NCBI RefSeq assembly: GCF_003432485.1 | Contig: NZ_QVNQ01000013.1 | Coordinates: 1 to 64,000 of the forward strand | Length of the DNA: 64,000 bases | Direction: 5' to 3' | Source: Actinomadura spongiicola | Lineage (GTDB): Bacteria > Actinomycetota > Actinomycetes > Streptosporangiales > Streptosporangiaceae | Part shown: one piece after another, positions 27,422 to 37,700 of the stretch | Position numbering within the stretch: position 1 is the first letter of the stretch | How the letters are laid out: each line of letters starts with the position of its first letter | Program-made: the position numbers and the translations under genes | Notes under the pieces: generated by a model | Databases searched by the model: none | The model's input: only the letters and a program-made list of their open reading frames with translations | What the model was told of the DNA's origin: nothing

Positions 27422-29407
27422 TTACTCGTTCTCGACGTCAGGAGTTGACTGCGGGATGAACTCTGCGTGCTTGCGTTTGAGGTAGTCGCGGCTGGTCTGG
27501 TCGGTTGAGACTAGTTCGAGGGCGGAGCGAAACGCGTGGACTTTGCGGTCAGCATGATCGAGCAGTTGACCCCACGACATGACCCAGATCCTGTAGCGGG
27601 GATTGTTGGTGGTCAGGCCAGGTCGAGCAGGATCGCTGTACAGGTTGCGCACTGCCTCGTTGATCTCGGTACCCACGAGCCAGAAGTCCCAGTCGTGTGG
27701 CGTTCCCTGGACCTCGGGATGGGCGGTGATGGCGGATGCGTAGTCGTTGATCTGGCCGAACTCCGTCATGGTGAGCCGCATAGGGCGCTTGAGTTCGACA
27801 ACCAGGTGCCGGGTGCGTTCGCTCTCGGGCAGGTGGCGAGAGAAGACCATGTCTACACGCCCGCTCCTGCCCGACGGCAGCACCACGGGGGTGGACGCAA
27901 ACTCCACGTCGCCACGTCGGGTGATCAGTGTTCGCACGACGCGGGTCAGCCCTGTCTCTGAGAGAGCCAGGTTCCACTCGTCGCCGAAGATCCACGGCTC
28001 GTTCACCAGCATGGGGTGGAGTTGGTCGACCTCGCGGAAGACGGTCTTGGTCTCGTCGGCGTACAGCAATTCGCGCAGCCCGTGCAGGAAGTCGGAGCGG
28101 TCCGCGATTGTCTGGGCGGCCCGGATGATGGAGGCGAGCTTGGTGCGCTCTAGTAGATCGGTCAGGATTTCCTGTTCGTCCTCGCTGAGGTCGAGTACCG
28201 CGTTGAGGATGCGGTTCGTACGTGACGGCTCCGCGCGGGTGGCCTCTTGGAGCAGTCGGAGGGACAGTTCCTTTTGCTTGACGTCTCGGCCGACGGCCGG
28301 GCTGGCTACTACCGCGACGATGTCGAAGATCTCCCGCTCGACCTCTTCGGCGGCGTTGTTCGGCTCACCTTGGTAGGGATAGACCCCCTCGGCTTTCCAC
28401 TCGGCCAGGATGCTGCCCTTTTGCTCGTCCAGCCGGCGATTCAGGTAGTCCGCGAGTGCACGTTGAGCGGCTGCAAGCAACTCACCGTGCCTCATCTCGG
28501 GCACGCGGAGATCGGCCGGGCTCATCAGATCGGGATCACGGAACCCGTCCCAGTGCAGGTAGGCGGTCCAGTGGATCGGGGCTGGAGGCATGCGGCCGAC
28601 TTTGTGCTCGGTGACGACTCCGCCCCGCTCGTCGCACAGATAGATGGTCTTTGATCGCATGTCGACTGACCACTCGACGATGTGGAGCCGGGGCCGGGCC
28701 TTGCCATGAAGGGGCACCGCGTCAAGATCCAGGTCGAGATCGTTTTCAAGGGTGATGTGAGCTTGTGGCTTGAGGGGTTGTCCGCGGTATGTCACCGTGA
28801 CCTTGGGCATGGCCAGCAGCGACGCTGCTAGTCGGGCGGTCAATGGCAGGTGGATCTCTCCGTCTGCGATGCTGGCAACACGTGGCGTCTGGCGAGCTTT
28901 CATGCGGACGGTGGTGCCCGTAGGCCCGGACGACGGCCACGGTCCATCGAAGGTGAACTCGTTGGGGGCCCCGCGGTTCCCGTGTATCACGGTCTCGCTG
29001 AGTGCGTCTCCGTCCGCTGAGACTGACCGCCACTCGACCCGCTCGGCGATGCCGTAGGCGAGGAATCGGCCGCGACCGAGATGGCCGTGCATGGGACGGT
29101 TGATGTTCGGAGAGAACCCGGACGTCCGCTTCCAGGATTCGCCGTGGGTGAGGAAGAGGTCAGGAGCCTGGTGGTGAGGCATCCCGTGTCCGTCATCGCG
29201 GACAACGATCTCCTCGGGAGCACCGAGGGCGCCGATCGTGACCGTTGTCTCGACGTTGTTCGCCTCCGCATCGAGGGCGTTCCAGATCGCCTCGGCGAGG
29301 ACGTCGACGGGACTCGCGCGCTCCACGTAGCCGAGGATGGTATCCCTGCCTGCGCGCACCTGCTTGGTCTCCACTGCCCACAGCCTACGGGGCGAGAGGT
29401 AGTCCAC
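27422..29407 (-). CDS. GHKL ATPase fused to a PD-(D/E)XK nuclease
   Basis: A 661-residue protein. The N-terminal GHKL (HSP90/gyrase/MutL-type) ATPase fold shows an N box E39-AIWN43 followed by ALDAEAN, a G1 box D71-DGHGM, a lid region GHLGRGRFLAYG (108-119) and GTTVRM. The C-terminal region has a restriction-nuclease signature: D519 in GRVDMVF and E538-L-K540 in VVELKRPM, then a helix with Q (FGQINDYAS), as in Shedu/DUF4263-type nucleases. GTG at 29407 is the longest start; GTG at 29374 (VETKQVRAG) is also reasonable. It is transcribed divergently from the degenerate methylase gene and hsd operon. I infer an ATP-gated nuclease with a defence role; I do not recognise a named system. Confidence 0.75.
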   Translation of the reverse strand: MDYLSPRRLWAVETKQVRAGRDTILGYVERASPVDVLAEAIWNALDAEANNVETTVTIGALGAPEEIVVRDDGHGMPHHQAPDLFLTHGESWKRTSGFSPNINRPMHGHLGRGRFLAYGIAERVEWRSVSADGDALSETVIHGNRGAPNEFTFDGPWPSSGPTGTTVRMKARQTPRVASIADGEIHLPLTARLAASLLAMPKVTVTYRGQPLKPQAHITLENDLDLDLDAVPLHGKARPRLHIVEWSVDMRSKTIYLCDERGGVVTEHKVGRMPPAPIHWTAYLHWDGFRDPDLMSPADLRVPEMRHGELLAAAQRALADYLNRRLDEQKGSILAEWKAEGVYPYQGEPNNAAEEVEREIFDIVAVVASPAVGRDVKQKELSLRLLQEATRAEPSRTNRILNAVLDLSEDEQEILTDLLERTKLASIIRAAQTIADRSDFLHGLRELLYADETKTVFREVDQLHPMLVNEPWIFGDEWNLALSETGLTRVVRTLITRRGDVEFASTPVVLPSGRSGRVDMVFSRHLPESERTRHLVVELKRPMRLTMTEFGQINDYASAITAHPEVQGTPHDWDFWLVGTEINEAVRNLYSDPARPGLTTNNPRYRIWVMSWGQLLDHADRKVHAFRSALELVSTDQTSRDYLKRKHAEFIPQSTPDVENE

Positions 29408-29487
29408 CTTCTAACGAGACGAATTCGCTGCCAGCGACCGATTCTTGGTGAAGGTTCAAGCACCGAGCCGCTTGTGAGCTTGCTGCA

Positions 29488-29510
29488 GCCGATCATCCGT
29501 TCGCATCGGC
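29488..29510. promoter_or_regulatory. inverted repeat between divergent defence genes
   Basis: GCCGAT (29488-29493) and ATCGGC (29505-29510) form an inverted repeat in the 250-base gap between the GHKL-nuclease and methylase-like genes. It is a possible shared operator. Promoter boxes were not convincing. Confidence 0.25.
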
Positions 29511-29657
29511 CGATAATCCCTGTTATCAAACAATCCCGGTACGCGAGTGGTGAAGCGGTTGTAGGGTCCGGATATACCCGACGACAGAGTGGCCGCGAGA
29601 AGGCAGACAGCGTCGGCAAGTGGTCCGTTGCGAGATAGTCAGAGAGGAGCGCGCGCC

Positions 29658-31835
29658 ATGTTCCACCGGCCCGGTTTGGTGCCGCCCTCATCGGCCCCTC
29701 TCACAGCCGCACCGCTCGTTACGATGTCTGAGATTGCGGCTCTCGCCAGGGTGAAGCGTCCCGTGGTCACTACCTGGCGTCGACGGCATGCGGATTTCCC
29801 GGCTGCCGTCGCGCACAGTGCTGGCCGGACCCTGTTCCATGGCGGACAGGTGGCCGAGTGGCTGACCTCGACTGGCCTGGGCAACGCCGACCCTGCAGAA
29901 CTGCGGTCCGAGATGGCTCTGTTCAGCGTCATGGCGCTGACGGACCGGTTCAGCGCATGGCAGCTTGTCGAGGTTCTCGGCAGCCTGCTGTGCCTGCGCA
30001 AGCTGGATGAGCGCCCACTACTAGCTGCCGCCGCCGATGAACGGCCGGTATGGGCTTCGGTGATGCACCGGGCTGAGCGGCTGGATGCCGAGGACGAGTT
30101 CGTACTGCGGGAACTTCGCTCCGTCGATGTCGCTACTGCCGCCCCGCTGGCCCGGTTCGCCGAGGACCTGGTGGAAGCCGCCTACGACGAACACGGCGCA
30201 TACGAGTGGTTGTTGGCCTCCCGTTTCCGTCTCGGATTGGACGCGCTCACCGCGGATGCCGTCACCGAGCAGGTCCTAAACCTGCTCGTCCAGCTCACCG
30301 ATCTGCGTGCCCGGCTGGAGCATGGCGAGTCCGTCACCCTCGCTGACCCTCATGCTCGCGCCGGTGATCTGTTGGCCGCGCTGTTGCACAAAAGTGGCGA
30401 CCGCGAGAACACGACGCAGAACGTCACGGTGTTGGCCGCCGATCCCGACGAGCAATTGGCCCGCATCGCATGTCGCCGCCTGCTGCTTGCTGGCGTCGAC
30501 GAGCTGGCCCTTGACGTGCAGGCCGGGGTCGATCTTGAGGAGCGCTTGGCGGACCCGGACCTTATCGTGACCCAGCTTCCGTACCGGCCTGGCGAGGAAC
30601 GCTCAGTGCTTGCCGCCTTGAAAGACGTCGAGCGCATCGCCGATCTGCTCGGCTCCGGCGCCACGGCCCTGGTGCTAGGTCCCGCCGATGCTCTGGTGGA
30701 CGCCTTGCGCGGCACTGAAGAGTCCCGGCTGCGGTCGGCCCTGCTTCGCAGCAACGTCGTCGAAGCGGTGATCGCTCTGCCCGGCGGTGTACTGCCCTAC
30801 CGTCCCGGCTACCGGTCGGCGCTGTGGGTGCTCACCCGCGACCCCGTCCCCGCCGCCAACGGCAAAGTGCTGCTCGCCGATATCAGTGCTGAGACAATGA
30901 CCGCCGACGTGTGTGCCCGGTTGGCCGAGGACGTACTCCTCTGGCGTGCCGAGGGCTTCCGCGCACTCGGAGGCCACGACCCCTGCTACGGACGCGCGGT
31001 GGACGTCGCCAATCTGGACCGCGCCTTCGGTGGGCCGTTGGCCCCGCCCGCGCCGCCCACCTCAGCGATCCTGGCCCGTGCGGTCATCGAGCGCCCCACC
31101 CTCATCGCCGATGCTGAGGCGCAGCTGGAACGGGCGGTGGCTCAGGCCCGGTCATACGAGGACGCGCACGGCTCGTACCGCGGCGGCGTTCTGCGCCGCA
31201 CCGGCCGGATCCCTCAGCGGACCACCCTTGGTGCGCTCCTCGCTGAGGGCAGGGTCATCAAGCTCAAGGGTTACCGCCTCGACAAGGAGCACATTGTCAC
31301 TGGTGACGGTCACCATAGCGTGCTCGGCCCCGAAGAGGTCACAGGAGACAACCCCATCGGGGCGCGGCGCATGGACCGGATGGTGCTGGCCGCAGCCTAC
31401 GAGCGGGTGACCCTCACCGAGCCCGGCGACGTCATCTACACGTTGACGCCCAGGCTCGGACTGCACGTCGACCACGAGGGATTCAGCGTAGTTGCCTTCC
31501 CGGCCCGAGTGCTCCGCGTCGTCCACGACGCCAATCGGCCACTGTCTCCGCGTGTCCTGGCCGCCCTGCTCGGGGCTGCCCGCGACACTGGCCGCAGCCC
31601 CAGCGCCGTGCGGCCGGCCCGTCGGATCGAGGACTACCAGGTGCCCGACCTCGATCCGGACGACGTCGAGCGTTTCGACGGCCTGCTGGCCGAGATCGAA
31701 CGTAGGGAGAAGTTGCTGCGCGCCCAAGACGACGCGCTCGCCGAAGCCAGGCGGCTCACCATCGCCGGGCTGGCGGACGGAACCCTCGCGCTCGAAAGTA
31801 CGCCAACGAACCGACGCGAATGGAACTCCAGTTGA
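29658..31835 (+). CDS. HsdM-like protein with degraded catalytic motifs and an HsdS-like C-terminus
   Basis: A 725-residue protein. Residues about 20-65 form a helix-turn-helix (MSEIAALARVKRPVVTTWRR). A fold resembling N6-adenine methylases follows, but motif I reads D230-PHARAGD instead of DPxCGSG and motif IV reads TQLPY (305-309) instead of NPPY, so methyl transfer is doubtful. LRSNVVEAVIALPGGVLPYRPGY with SALWVL matches the post-catalytic region of HsdM. The last 190 residues resemble an HsdS target-recognition half plus coiled coil (GDVIYTLTPRLGLHV, RIEDYQVPDLDPDD, LLAEIERREKLLRAQDDAL). The ATG at 29658 has GAGGAG upstream. Stop to hsdM is 51 bases. It may be a DNA-recognition adaptor rather than an enzyme. 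Confidence 0.7.
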   Translation: MFHRPGLVPPSSAPLTAAPLVTMSEIAALARVKRPVVTTWRRRHADFPAAVAHSAGRTLFHGGQVAEWLTSTGLGNADPAELRSEMALFSVMALTDRFSAWQLVEVLGSLLCLRKLDERPLLAAAADERPVWASVMHRAERLDAEDEFVLRELRSVDVATAAPLARFAEDLVEAAYDEHGAYEWLLASRFRLGLDALTADAVTEQVLNLLVQLTDLRARLEHGESVTLADPHARAGDLLAALLHKSGDRENTTQNVTVLAADPDEQLARIACRRLLLAGVDELALDVQAGVDLEERLADPDLIVTQLPYRPGEERSVLAALKDVERIADLLGSGATALVLGPADALVDALRGTEESRLRSALLRSNVVEAVIALPGGVLPYRPGYRSALWVLTRDPVPAANGKVLLADISAETMTADVCARLAEDVLLWRAEGFRALGGHDPCYGRAVDVANLDRAFGGPLAPPAPPTSAILARAVIERPTLIADAEAQLERAVAQARSYEDAHGSYRGGVLRRTGRIPQRTTLGALLAEGRVIKLKGYRLDKEHIVTGDGHHSVLGPEEVTGDNPIGARRMDRMVLAAAYERVTLTEPGDVIYTLTPRLGLHVDHEGFSVVAFPARVLRVVHDANRPLSPRVLAALLGAARDTGRSPSAVRPARRIEDYQVPDLDPDDVERFDGLLAEIERREKLLRAQDDALAEARRLTIAGLADGTLALESTPTNRREWNSS

Positions 31836-31886
31836 TCACCTTTCCTCGACCACACGCCGTTATGCAGTCTCAAGGAAGTAGGAACG

Positions 31887-33521
31887 ATGCCTCCGCGTAA
31901 GCGACCCATCGCCGGACAGGGTGAACTGCCCGGCGTCTCCAGCACCAAGGAGATCCAGGACATCCTTTGGAAAGCCGCCGACAAACTCCGCGGTTCCATG
32001 GACGCCGCCCAGTACAAGGAGTTCGTGCTCGGTCTGGTCTTCCTGAAGTATGTCTCTGATGCCTTCGTTGAACGCCGGGGGGAGCTGGCCGCAGACTCCG
32101 AGCTCGCGTTGATTCCTGAGCATCGCCGGGCGGCGTTCCTGGAGGAGAAGGACGAGTACACCGAGAAGAACGTCTTCTGGGTGCCCCCGACTGCTCGCTG
32201 GGATTACATCGCCGAGAACGCCTCCAGCACCGAAGGCGGCGTCGGCAAGCTCCTCGACGAGGCCATGGACGGGGTGATGAAGGCAAACAAGGCCCTCAAA
32301 GGAGTCCTCCCAAAGATCTTCAACCGCGACAACGTGGACCAGAAGCGTCTCAAGGAACTGGTCGATCTCATCAGCGACGCCCGCTTTACCGGCCACGGCG
32401 ACCGCCCGGCACAGGACGTGCTCGGCGAGGTCTACGAGTACTTCCTGGAACGTTTCGCCCGAGCGGAGGGCAAACGCGCTGGCGAGTTCTACACGCCGGC
32501 GAGCGTGGTGCGACTGATCGTCGAGGTTCTGGAGCCGTACGAGGGCCGGGTGTACGACCCCGCATGCGGTTCGGGTGGCATGTTCGTACAGAGCGGCAAG
32601 TTCGTCGCTCGGCGGCGCGGTAAGGACCACACCCACGACATTGCGATCTACGGCCAGGAGGCCAATGAGCGCACCTGGCGGCTGGCGAAGATGAACCTCG
32701 CCATCCACGGCATGGACCCCAAGGGCATCGGTGATCGGTGGTCGGACACGTTCGGCGACGACAAGATGCCCGACCTCAAGGCCGACTTCGTCATGGCCAA
32801 CCCGCCGTTCAACATGTCCGACTGGGAGAGGAAGACCGGCGACCCGCGGTGGAAGTATGGTGTCCCGCCGCAGTCCAACGCCAACTTCGCCTGGCTCCAG
32901 CACATCGTGTCCAAGTTGGGAGACCGAGGCAGCGCGGGCGTCGTCCTATCGAACGGATCCATCTCATCCAAGCAGTCAGGCGAAGGGGAGATCCGGGCGG
33001 CACTGGTCGAAGCGGACCTTGTCGCGTGCATGATTGCGCTGCCGGGCAACCTGTTTCGCACCACCGCGATTCCCGCGTGCCTGTGGTTCCTCACCAAGGA
33101 CAAGAGCCCCCAAGGCGCGAAGGCCCTAATCGATCAACGTGGCCGGGTGCTCTTTATCGACGCACGGGCAATGGGTACGATGATCGACCGCACGGAACGC
33201 ATCCTCACTGACGAGGACCTGGAGAAGATTTCCGACACCTACCACGCATGGCGCGGCACCAAATCAGCCAAGGGCAAGGGCCTCTCTTATGAGGACGTAC
33301 CCGGCTACTGTTACAGCGCATCCCTCCAGGAGATCGAAAAGCACGATTACATACTGACCCCGGGGCTCTATGTCGGGACGGCAGCGGCCGAGGAGGATCC
33401 AGATGCAGAGCCAGTGGAGGAACGTGTGGCTCGCCTGACCAAAGAGCTGTTCGCACAGCTTGACGAGTCGGCGCGACTGGACGCGGTGTTGCGTGAGCGA
33501 ATGGGGAGCATCAATGGCTGA
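31887..33521 (+). CDS. hsdM: type I restriction-modification methylase subunit HsdM
   Basis: A 544-residue N6-adenine methylase subunit of usual length. It has the N-terminal helical HsdM domain (KEIQDILWKAADKLRGSMD, then YKEFVLGLVFLKYVSD), GEFYTP, intact motif I DPACGSGGMF and intact motif IV NPPFNMSDW, then the conserved LPGNLFRTTAIPACLWFL block. With HsdS it would methylate one adenine per strand of a bipartite site, protecting host DNA; with HsdR it forms the restriction complex. The ATG has AAGGAAG upstream. It overlaps hsdS by 8 bases. Confidence 0.95.
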   Translation: MPPRKRPIAGQGELPGVSSTKEIQDILWKAADKLRGSMDAAQYKEFVLGLVFLKYVSDAFVERRGELAADSELALIPEHRRAAFLEEKDEYTEKNVFWVPPTARWDYIAENASSTEGGVGKLLDEAMDGVMKANKALKGVLPKIFNRDNVDQKRLKELVDLISDARFTGHGDRPAQDVLGEVYEYFLERFARAEGKRAGEFYTPASVVRLIVEVLEPYEGRVYDPACGSGGMFVQSGKFVARRRGKDHTHDIAIYGQEANERTWRLAKMNLAIHGMDPKGIGDRWSDTFGDDKMPDLKADFVMANPPFNMSDWERKTGDPRWKYGVPPQSNANFAWLQHIVSKLGDRGSAGVVLSNGSISSKQSGEGEIRAALVEADLVACMIALPGNLFRTTAIPACLWFLTKDKSPQGAKALIDQRGRVLFIDARAMGTMIDRTERILTDEDLEKISDTYHAWRGTKSAKGKGLSYEDVPGYCYSASLQEIEKHDYILTPGLYVGTAAAEEDPDAEPVEERVARLTKELFAQLDESARLDAVLRERMGSING

Positions 33522-34737
33522 CGCCACTCTGCCTGATGTGTCGAGCCTGCCTCCCTTGCCGGAGGAATGGACTTACGTGGCCTTGGAGGAACTTCTAGAG
33601 CCAAAAGGTATTTCCTATGGAATTGTCCAACCGGGCGCATCAGTACCCGACGGAATACCTATCATTCGTGTAAAAGACCTGAAAGGAGGACGCGTAGTTC
33701 AGCGAGATCCTTTGCGGGTCAGTCCGGAGGTTGAAGCAAAGTATTCGCGTACCCGACTTAGGGGAGGCGAAGTACTGCTTTCCCTTGTCGGTTCGGTAGG
33801 AGAAACGGCGATCGCCACTGATGAGCTAGCCGGGTGGAATGTTGCACGCGCCATAGGAGTACTCCGAGCTGCAAACCAGGTATCGGCCCAGTGGATCAGA
33901 ACGTGTCTGAGTGCCGAAGTAGCGCAGCGATATATGCAGGCTCGCCTTAACACCACTGTTCAGGCGACCCTGAACCTGCGAGATGTCCGAAAAATCCCCA
34001 TCGTCGTGCCTCCTCAGCGGGATCGTAAGGCCATCACGGCGATACTTGAGGTACTGGATGACAAGCTTTCTCTCAATGAGAGGATCGCTATCACTGCCGA
34101 CTCGCTAATTTCTGCCTCGATGCAAGAGGTTGCCATGAAAATGCCGGGGGAGTTTACCGAGCAAGCACTTTCAAGCATGGCGGACTTCGTTAATGGGCGA
34201 GCCTTTACGAAGGGGGCGTCTGGTGCCGGCCGGATGGTCGTCCGTATCGCGGAGATTAATTCCGGTCCCGGACCTTCGACGGTATACAACGACATCGATG
34301 TTCCTGACAGGCACCTAGCGCGCCCCGGCGATGTCCTCTTCTCATGGTCCGGCTCTCTTACAGTGGCCCGATGGTATAGGCAAGAGGCGATCATCAATCA
34401 GCACATTTTCAAAGTGGTTCCGCGAGGTGATAGGCCAATGTGGCTTGTCGCCGAACTTGTCCGATCGAAGCTTGCGGAGTTTCGTGCCATTGCCGCAGAC
34501 AAGGCAACCACCATGGGCCACATTCAGCGTCGGCACCTGGATGGTCCTGTGGTGGCCCCGAGCGTTGCAATGACGCGGAAGCTTGATGCTCATCTTGGCC
34601 CACTCTGGGACCGAGCACTTAGCGCCGAGCAGGAATCTCTGCGCCTCGCCGCCCTCCGCGGCACCCTTCTTCCCCAGCTCATGTCCGGCAAGCTCCGCGT
34701 CCGTGACGCTGAACGGATCTTGGAGGACGCCGTATGA
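33514..34737 (+). CDS. hsdS: type I restriction-modification specificity subunit HsdS
   Basis: A 407-residue specificity subunit with two target-recognition halves. The first (residues about 15-190) ends in LNLRDVRKIPIVVPPQRDR and AITAILEVLDDKLSLNERIA; the second (about 215-400) contains RPGDVLFSWSGSLTVARWYR and ends in LAALRGTLLPQLMSGKLRV. The recognition domains decide the DNA site, which cannot be read from sequence. GC content is visibly lower in the first recognition domain (around 33600-34000) than in hsdM or hsdR, as is common where recognition domains are exchanged. The ATG at 33514 has GGGGAG upstream. It overlaps hsdR as ATGA. Confidence 0.93.
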   Translation: MADATLPDVSSLPPLPEEWTYVALEELLEPKGISYGIVQPGASVPDGIPIIRVKDLKGGRVVQRDPLRVSPEVEAKYSRTRLRGGEVLLSLVGSVGETAIATDELAGWNVARAIGVLRAANQVSAQWIRTCLSAEVAQRYMQARLNTTVQATLNLRDVRKIPIVVPPQRDRKAITAILEVLDDKLSLNERIAITADSLISASMQEVAMKMPGEFTEQALSSMADFVNGRAFTKGASGAGRMVVRIAEINSGPGPSTVYNDIDVPDRHLARPGDVLFSWSGSLTVARWYRQEAIINQHIFKVVPRGDRPMWLVAELVRSKLAEFRAIAADKATTMGHIQRRHLDGPVVAPSVAMTRKLDAHLGPLWDRALSAEQESLRLAALRGTLLPQLMSGKLRVRDAERILEDAV

Positions 34738-37700
34738 CCGGCATTGATTTCGGCGGAAAGATGACCGAGGCCACCTGGGAGAGCCTCGCCATGGCGGAGC
34801 TCGCCGAGCTAGCCTGGGAATCCAGGGAGGGCAAGAGCATCGCTCCCGGGACCGAGCACCGTAGGGACTGGGATGACCTGATTCTGCACGACGAGCTTCA
34901 GTCGGCGATCGAGCGGCTGAACCCTGAACTGCCGGCCATGGCCGTCCACGAGGCCCTGCGCATCGCCACTGATCCTGCCTCCACCGAGCCGTACCCGGAG
35001 AACAAGCAGGCGCACGCCTATCTGACTGCCGGCATCAGGCTCACCTACACTGACGACTTCGGTGCCGAGCAAACCCCGACCGTCCGCCTGGTCGACTTCA
35101 GCGCCCCTAACGCGAACACCTACCTGGCCGCCAATCAGGTCACCGTCCGGGACGCTGAAGGCGGTCACCGCCGCTTCGACATCGTCCTGTACGTCAACGG
35201 CTTGCCTCTGGCTGTCATCGAGCTGAAGAGCGCCGCCGACGAAAACGCGACGCTTAAGGACGCGCACGCGCAGCTGCAGACGTACGTGAGGGAGTTCCCG
35301 ATCGCGTTCCGCTATAACGTGCTGTGCCTGGTCTCGGACGGCATCACCGCCAAATACGGCACGGTCTTCACCCCGTACGAGCATTTCGCGCCGTGGAACG
35401 TGAACGAGGAAGGCGAGCCTGCCGACACCAACGCGCCCGACTACGACGGTCTGGAGGCGATGAGCCTAGCGCTCCATGGCCTGTTCACCCGGTCGCGCTT
35501 GCTGACCCTGACGCGCAATTTCGTCAACTTCACCCCTACCGGAAAGCGCATCGCCAAACCTCACCAGTACTTCGCGGTCACCTGGGCCGTGAGGGAGATC
35601 GTCAAGGCCTCGCAGGCCAGCGGCCAAGCCGGCGTGGTTTGGCACACCCAGGGTGCTGGCAAGTCCGAGGAGATGGTGCAAACCTCCGCGCTGGTCTCCC
35701 GGCACCCTGCTCTGAACAACCCCACCATCGTTGTGATCACCGACCGTAACGACCTTGACGACCAGCTATACGACACCTTCCTCGACAGCCAGGTCCTCCT
35801 CGGGCAGGAGCCTCTCCAGGTCACCACCCGCGAGGAGCTGCGCACCGAGCTGAAGAGCCGTAACGTCGGCGGGATCATCTTCACCACATTGCAGAAGTTC
35901 AGCCTCAGCAAGGCGGAGAAGGACGCGGGAATCAGCCACCCACTGCTGTCGGAGCGCCGCAACCTCCTCGCCATCGTCGATGAGGCGCACCGCTCCCACT
36001 ACGACAGCCTCGACGGTTACGCCCGCCACCTGCGCGACGCCCTCCCGTACGCCACGTTCATCGCGTTCACCGGGACTCCGATCTCCAAGGCCGAGGCCAA
36101 CACCCGGGCGGTGTTCGGTGAGTACATCGACATCTACGACCTCAAGCGGGCTGTCGACGACGGGGCCACTGTCCGGGTCTTCCACGAGCCGCGCGTCATC
36201 GACGTGACCCTTCCCCCCGACGTTGATCCGGCGACGATTGATGAGCAGGCAAATGCCCTCACCGAAAAGATGGACGATGCCGAGCGCCGCCGCGCCATGC
36301 ATTACGCCGCTACCATGAATACGATCTACGGTGCGCCTGACCGCATAGCGACGCTCGCTGACGACCTGATTGCCCACTGGGAGAAGCGTCGGGAGCTGGT
36401 GCGGCCGGACATCGGAGGCCCCGGTAAGGCGATGGTCGTCTGCGCTACGCGGGAAATTTGCGTCCGGGTGTTCGACGCGCTTGCCGAACGACGCCCCGAG
36501 TGGGCCAGCAACGAGGTCGACGAAGGCGTCATGAAGATTGTCTTTCACGGTGACCGTGCCGACCCGGGGCACCTGCGCAAGCACGCCCTGCGCAAGTCCC
36601 AGCAGAAGGTTGTCCAGGCCCGCGCTAAGAACCCCGACGACCCGCTGGAACTGCTCATCGTGCATTCGATGCTGCTCACCGGCTACGACGCGCCACCTAT
36701 CCACACCCTCTACATGGACCGCCCGATGCAGGGCGCCAACCTGATGCAGGCGCTGGCCCGCGTCAATCGCCGCTTCCGCGGCAAGCAGGACGGCCTGCTG
36801 GTCGGCTATGCCCCTCTCACCGACAACCTTGCTAAGGCCCTGCGGGAATACACGCGCAGAGACCAGAAGGAGCAGATCCTTGGCGCGGACATCGAGCGAG
36901 CTATCACCGAAGTCAGGAACGAACTCGCCACCATCAAGGGCCTGCTCGCCGGTTCGCGCTGGCAAGAACTGCTCACGGACACATCCCATCCTGCGCCCCG
37001 CAAGCGCGCCCTGCGCCTGACCTCAAACTACTTGCGCGACCCGCAGACACCCGGCAATAGGGTGGAACCCGGTGCTAAACCGCTGTCGGTCCGCTTTAAG
37101 GAGAGCGCCGCCCGACTGGACCGCTTCTACCGAGTCTGCGCCATGAGCAAAGAGATCGCCGAGCGCTGTGAAGACATGGCGGACTGGCGCCGCGACATCG
37201 CGTTCTTCAGCGAGGTGCGCGCCTGGATGGTCAAGCTCGATGCCGCCGACCGCGAGGCTACGGGACAGCCGCTGACCGCAGAGGTTCAGCGCTACCTCAA
37301 GGCGCTCGCAGCCTCGGTTGTCGACGCGGATAAGGTCACCGACCTGTACGAAGAGGCTGGCATCGGCCGGCTGGATATCACCCGCATCAACGATGCGCAG
37401 TTGCGCAAGCTGGAAAACTCCGAGACGCCGCATCTGGTAACCGAGGCCCTGCGACGCATGATCGAGCAGAAGATGCGCGAGGTGACCAGGCACAACGTCG
37501 TCCGGCACGAGAGCTTCTCTGAGCGCTTGGAAGACTTGATGCGGCGTTATGTGCTGCAGCAGCTCACCAGCGCCCAGGTGATCGCCCAGTTGGCCGTGCT
37601 GGCCCGGCAGGTGACGGAAGAGGCCCGCCGTGGCGAACGCTTCGACCCGCCCCTCAACCAAGCGGAGCTAGCGTTCTACGACGCTGTCGCCCACCGCAAC

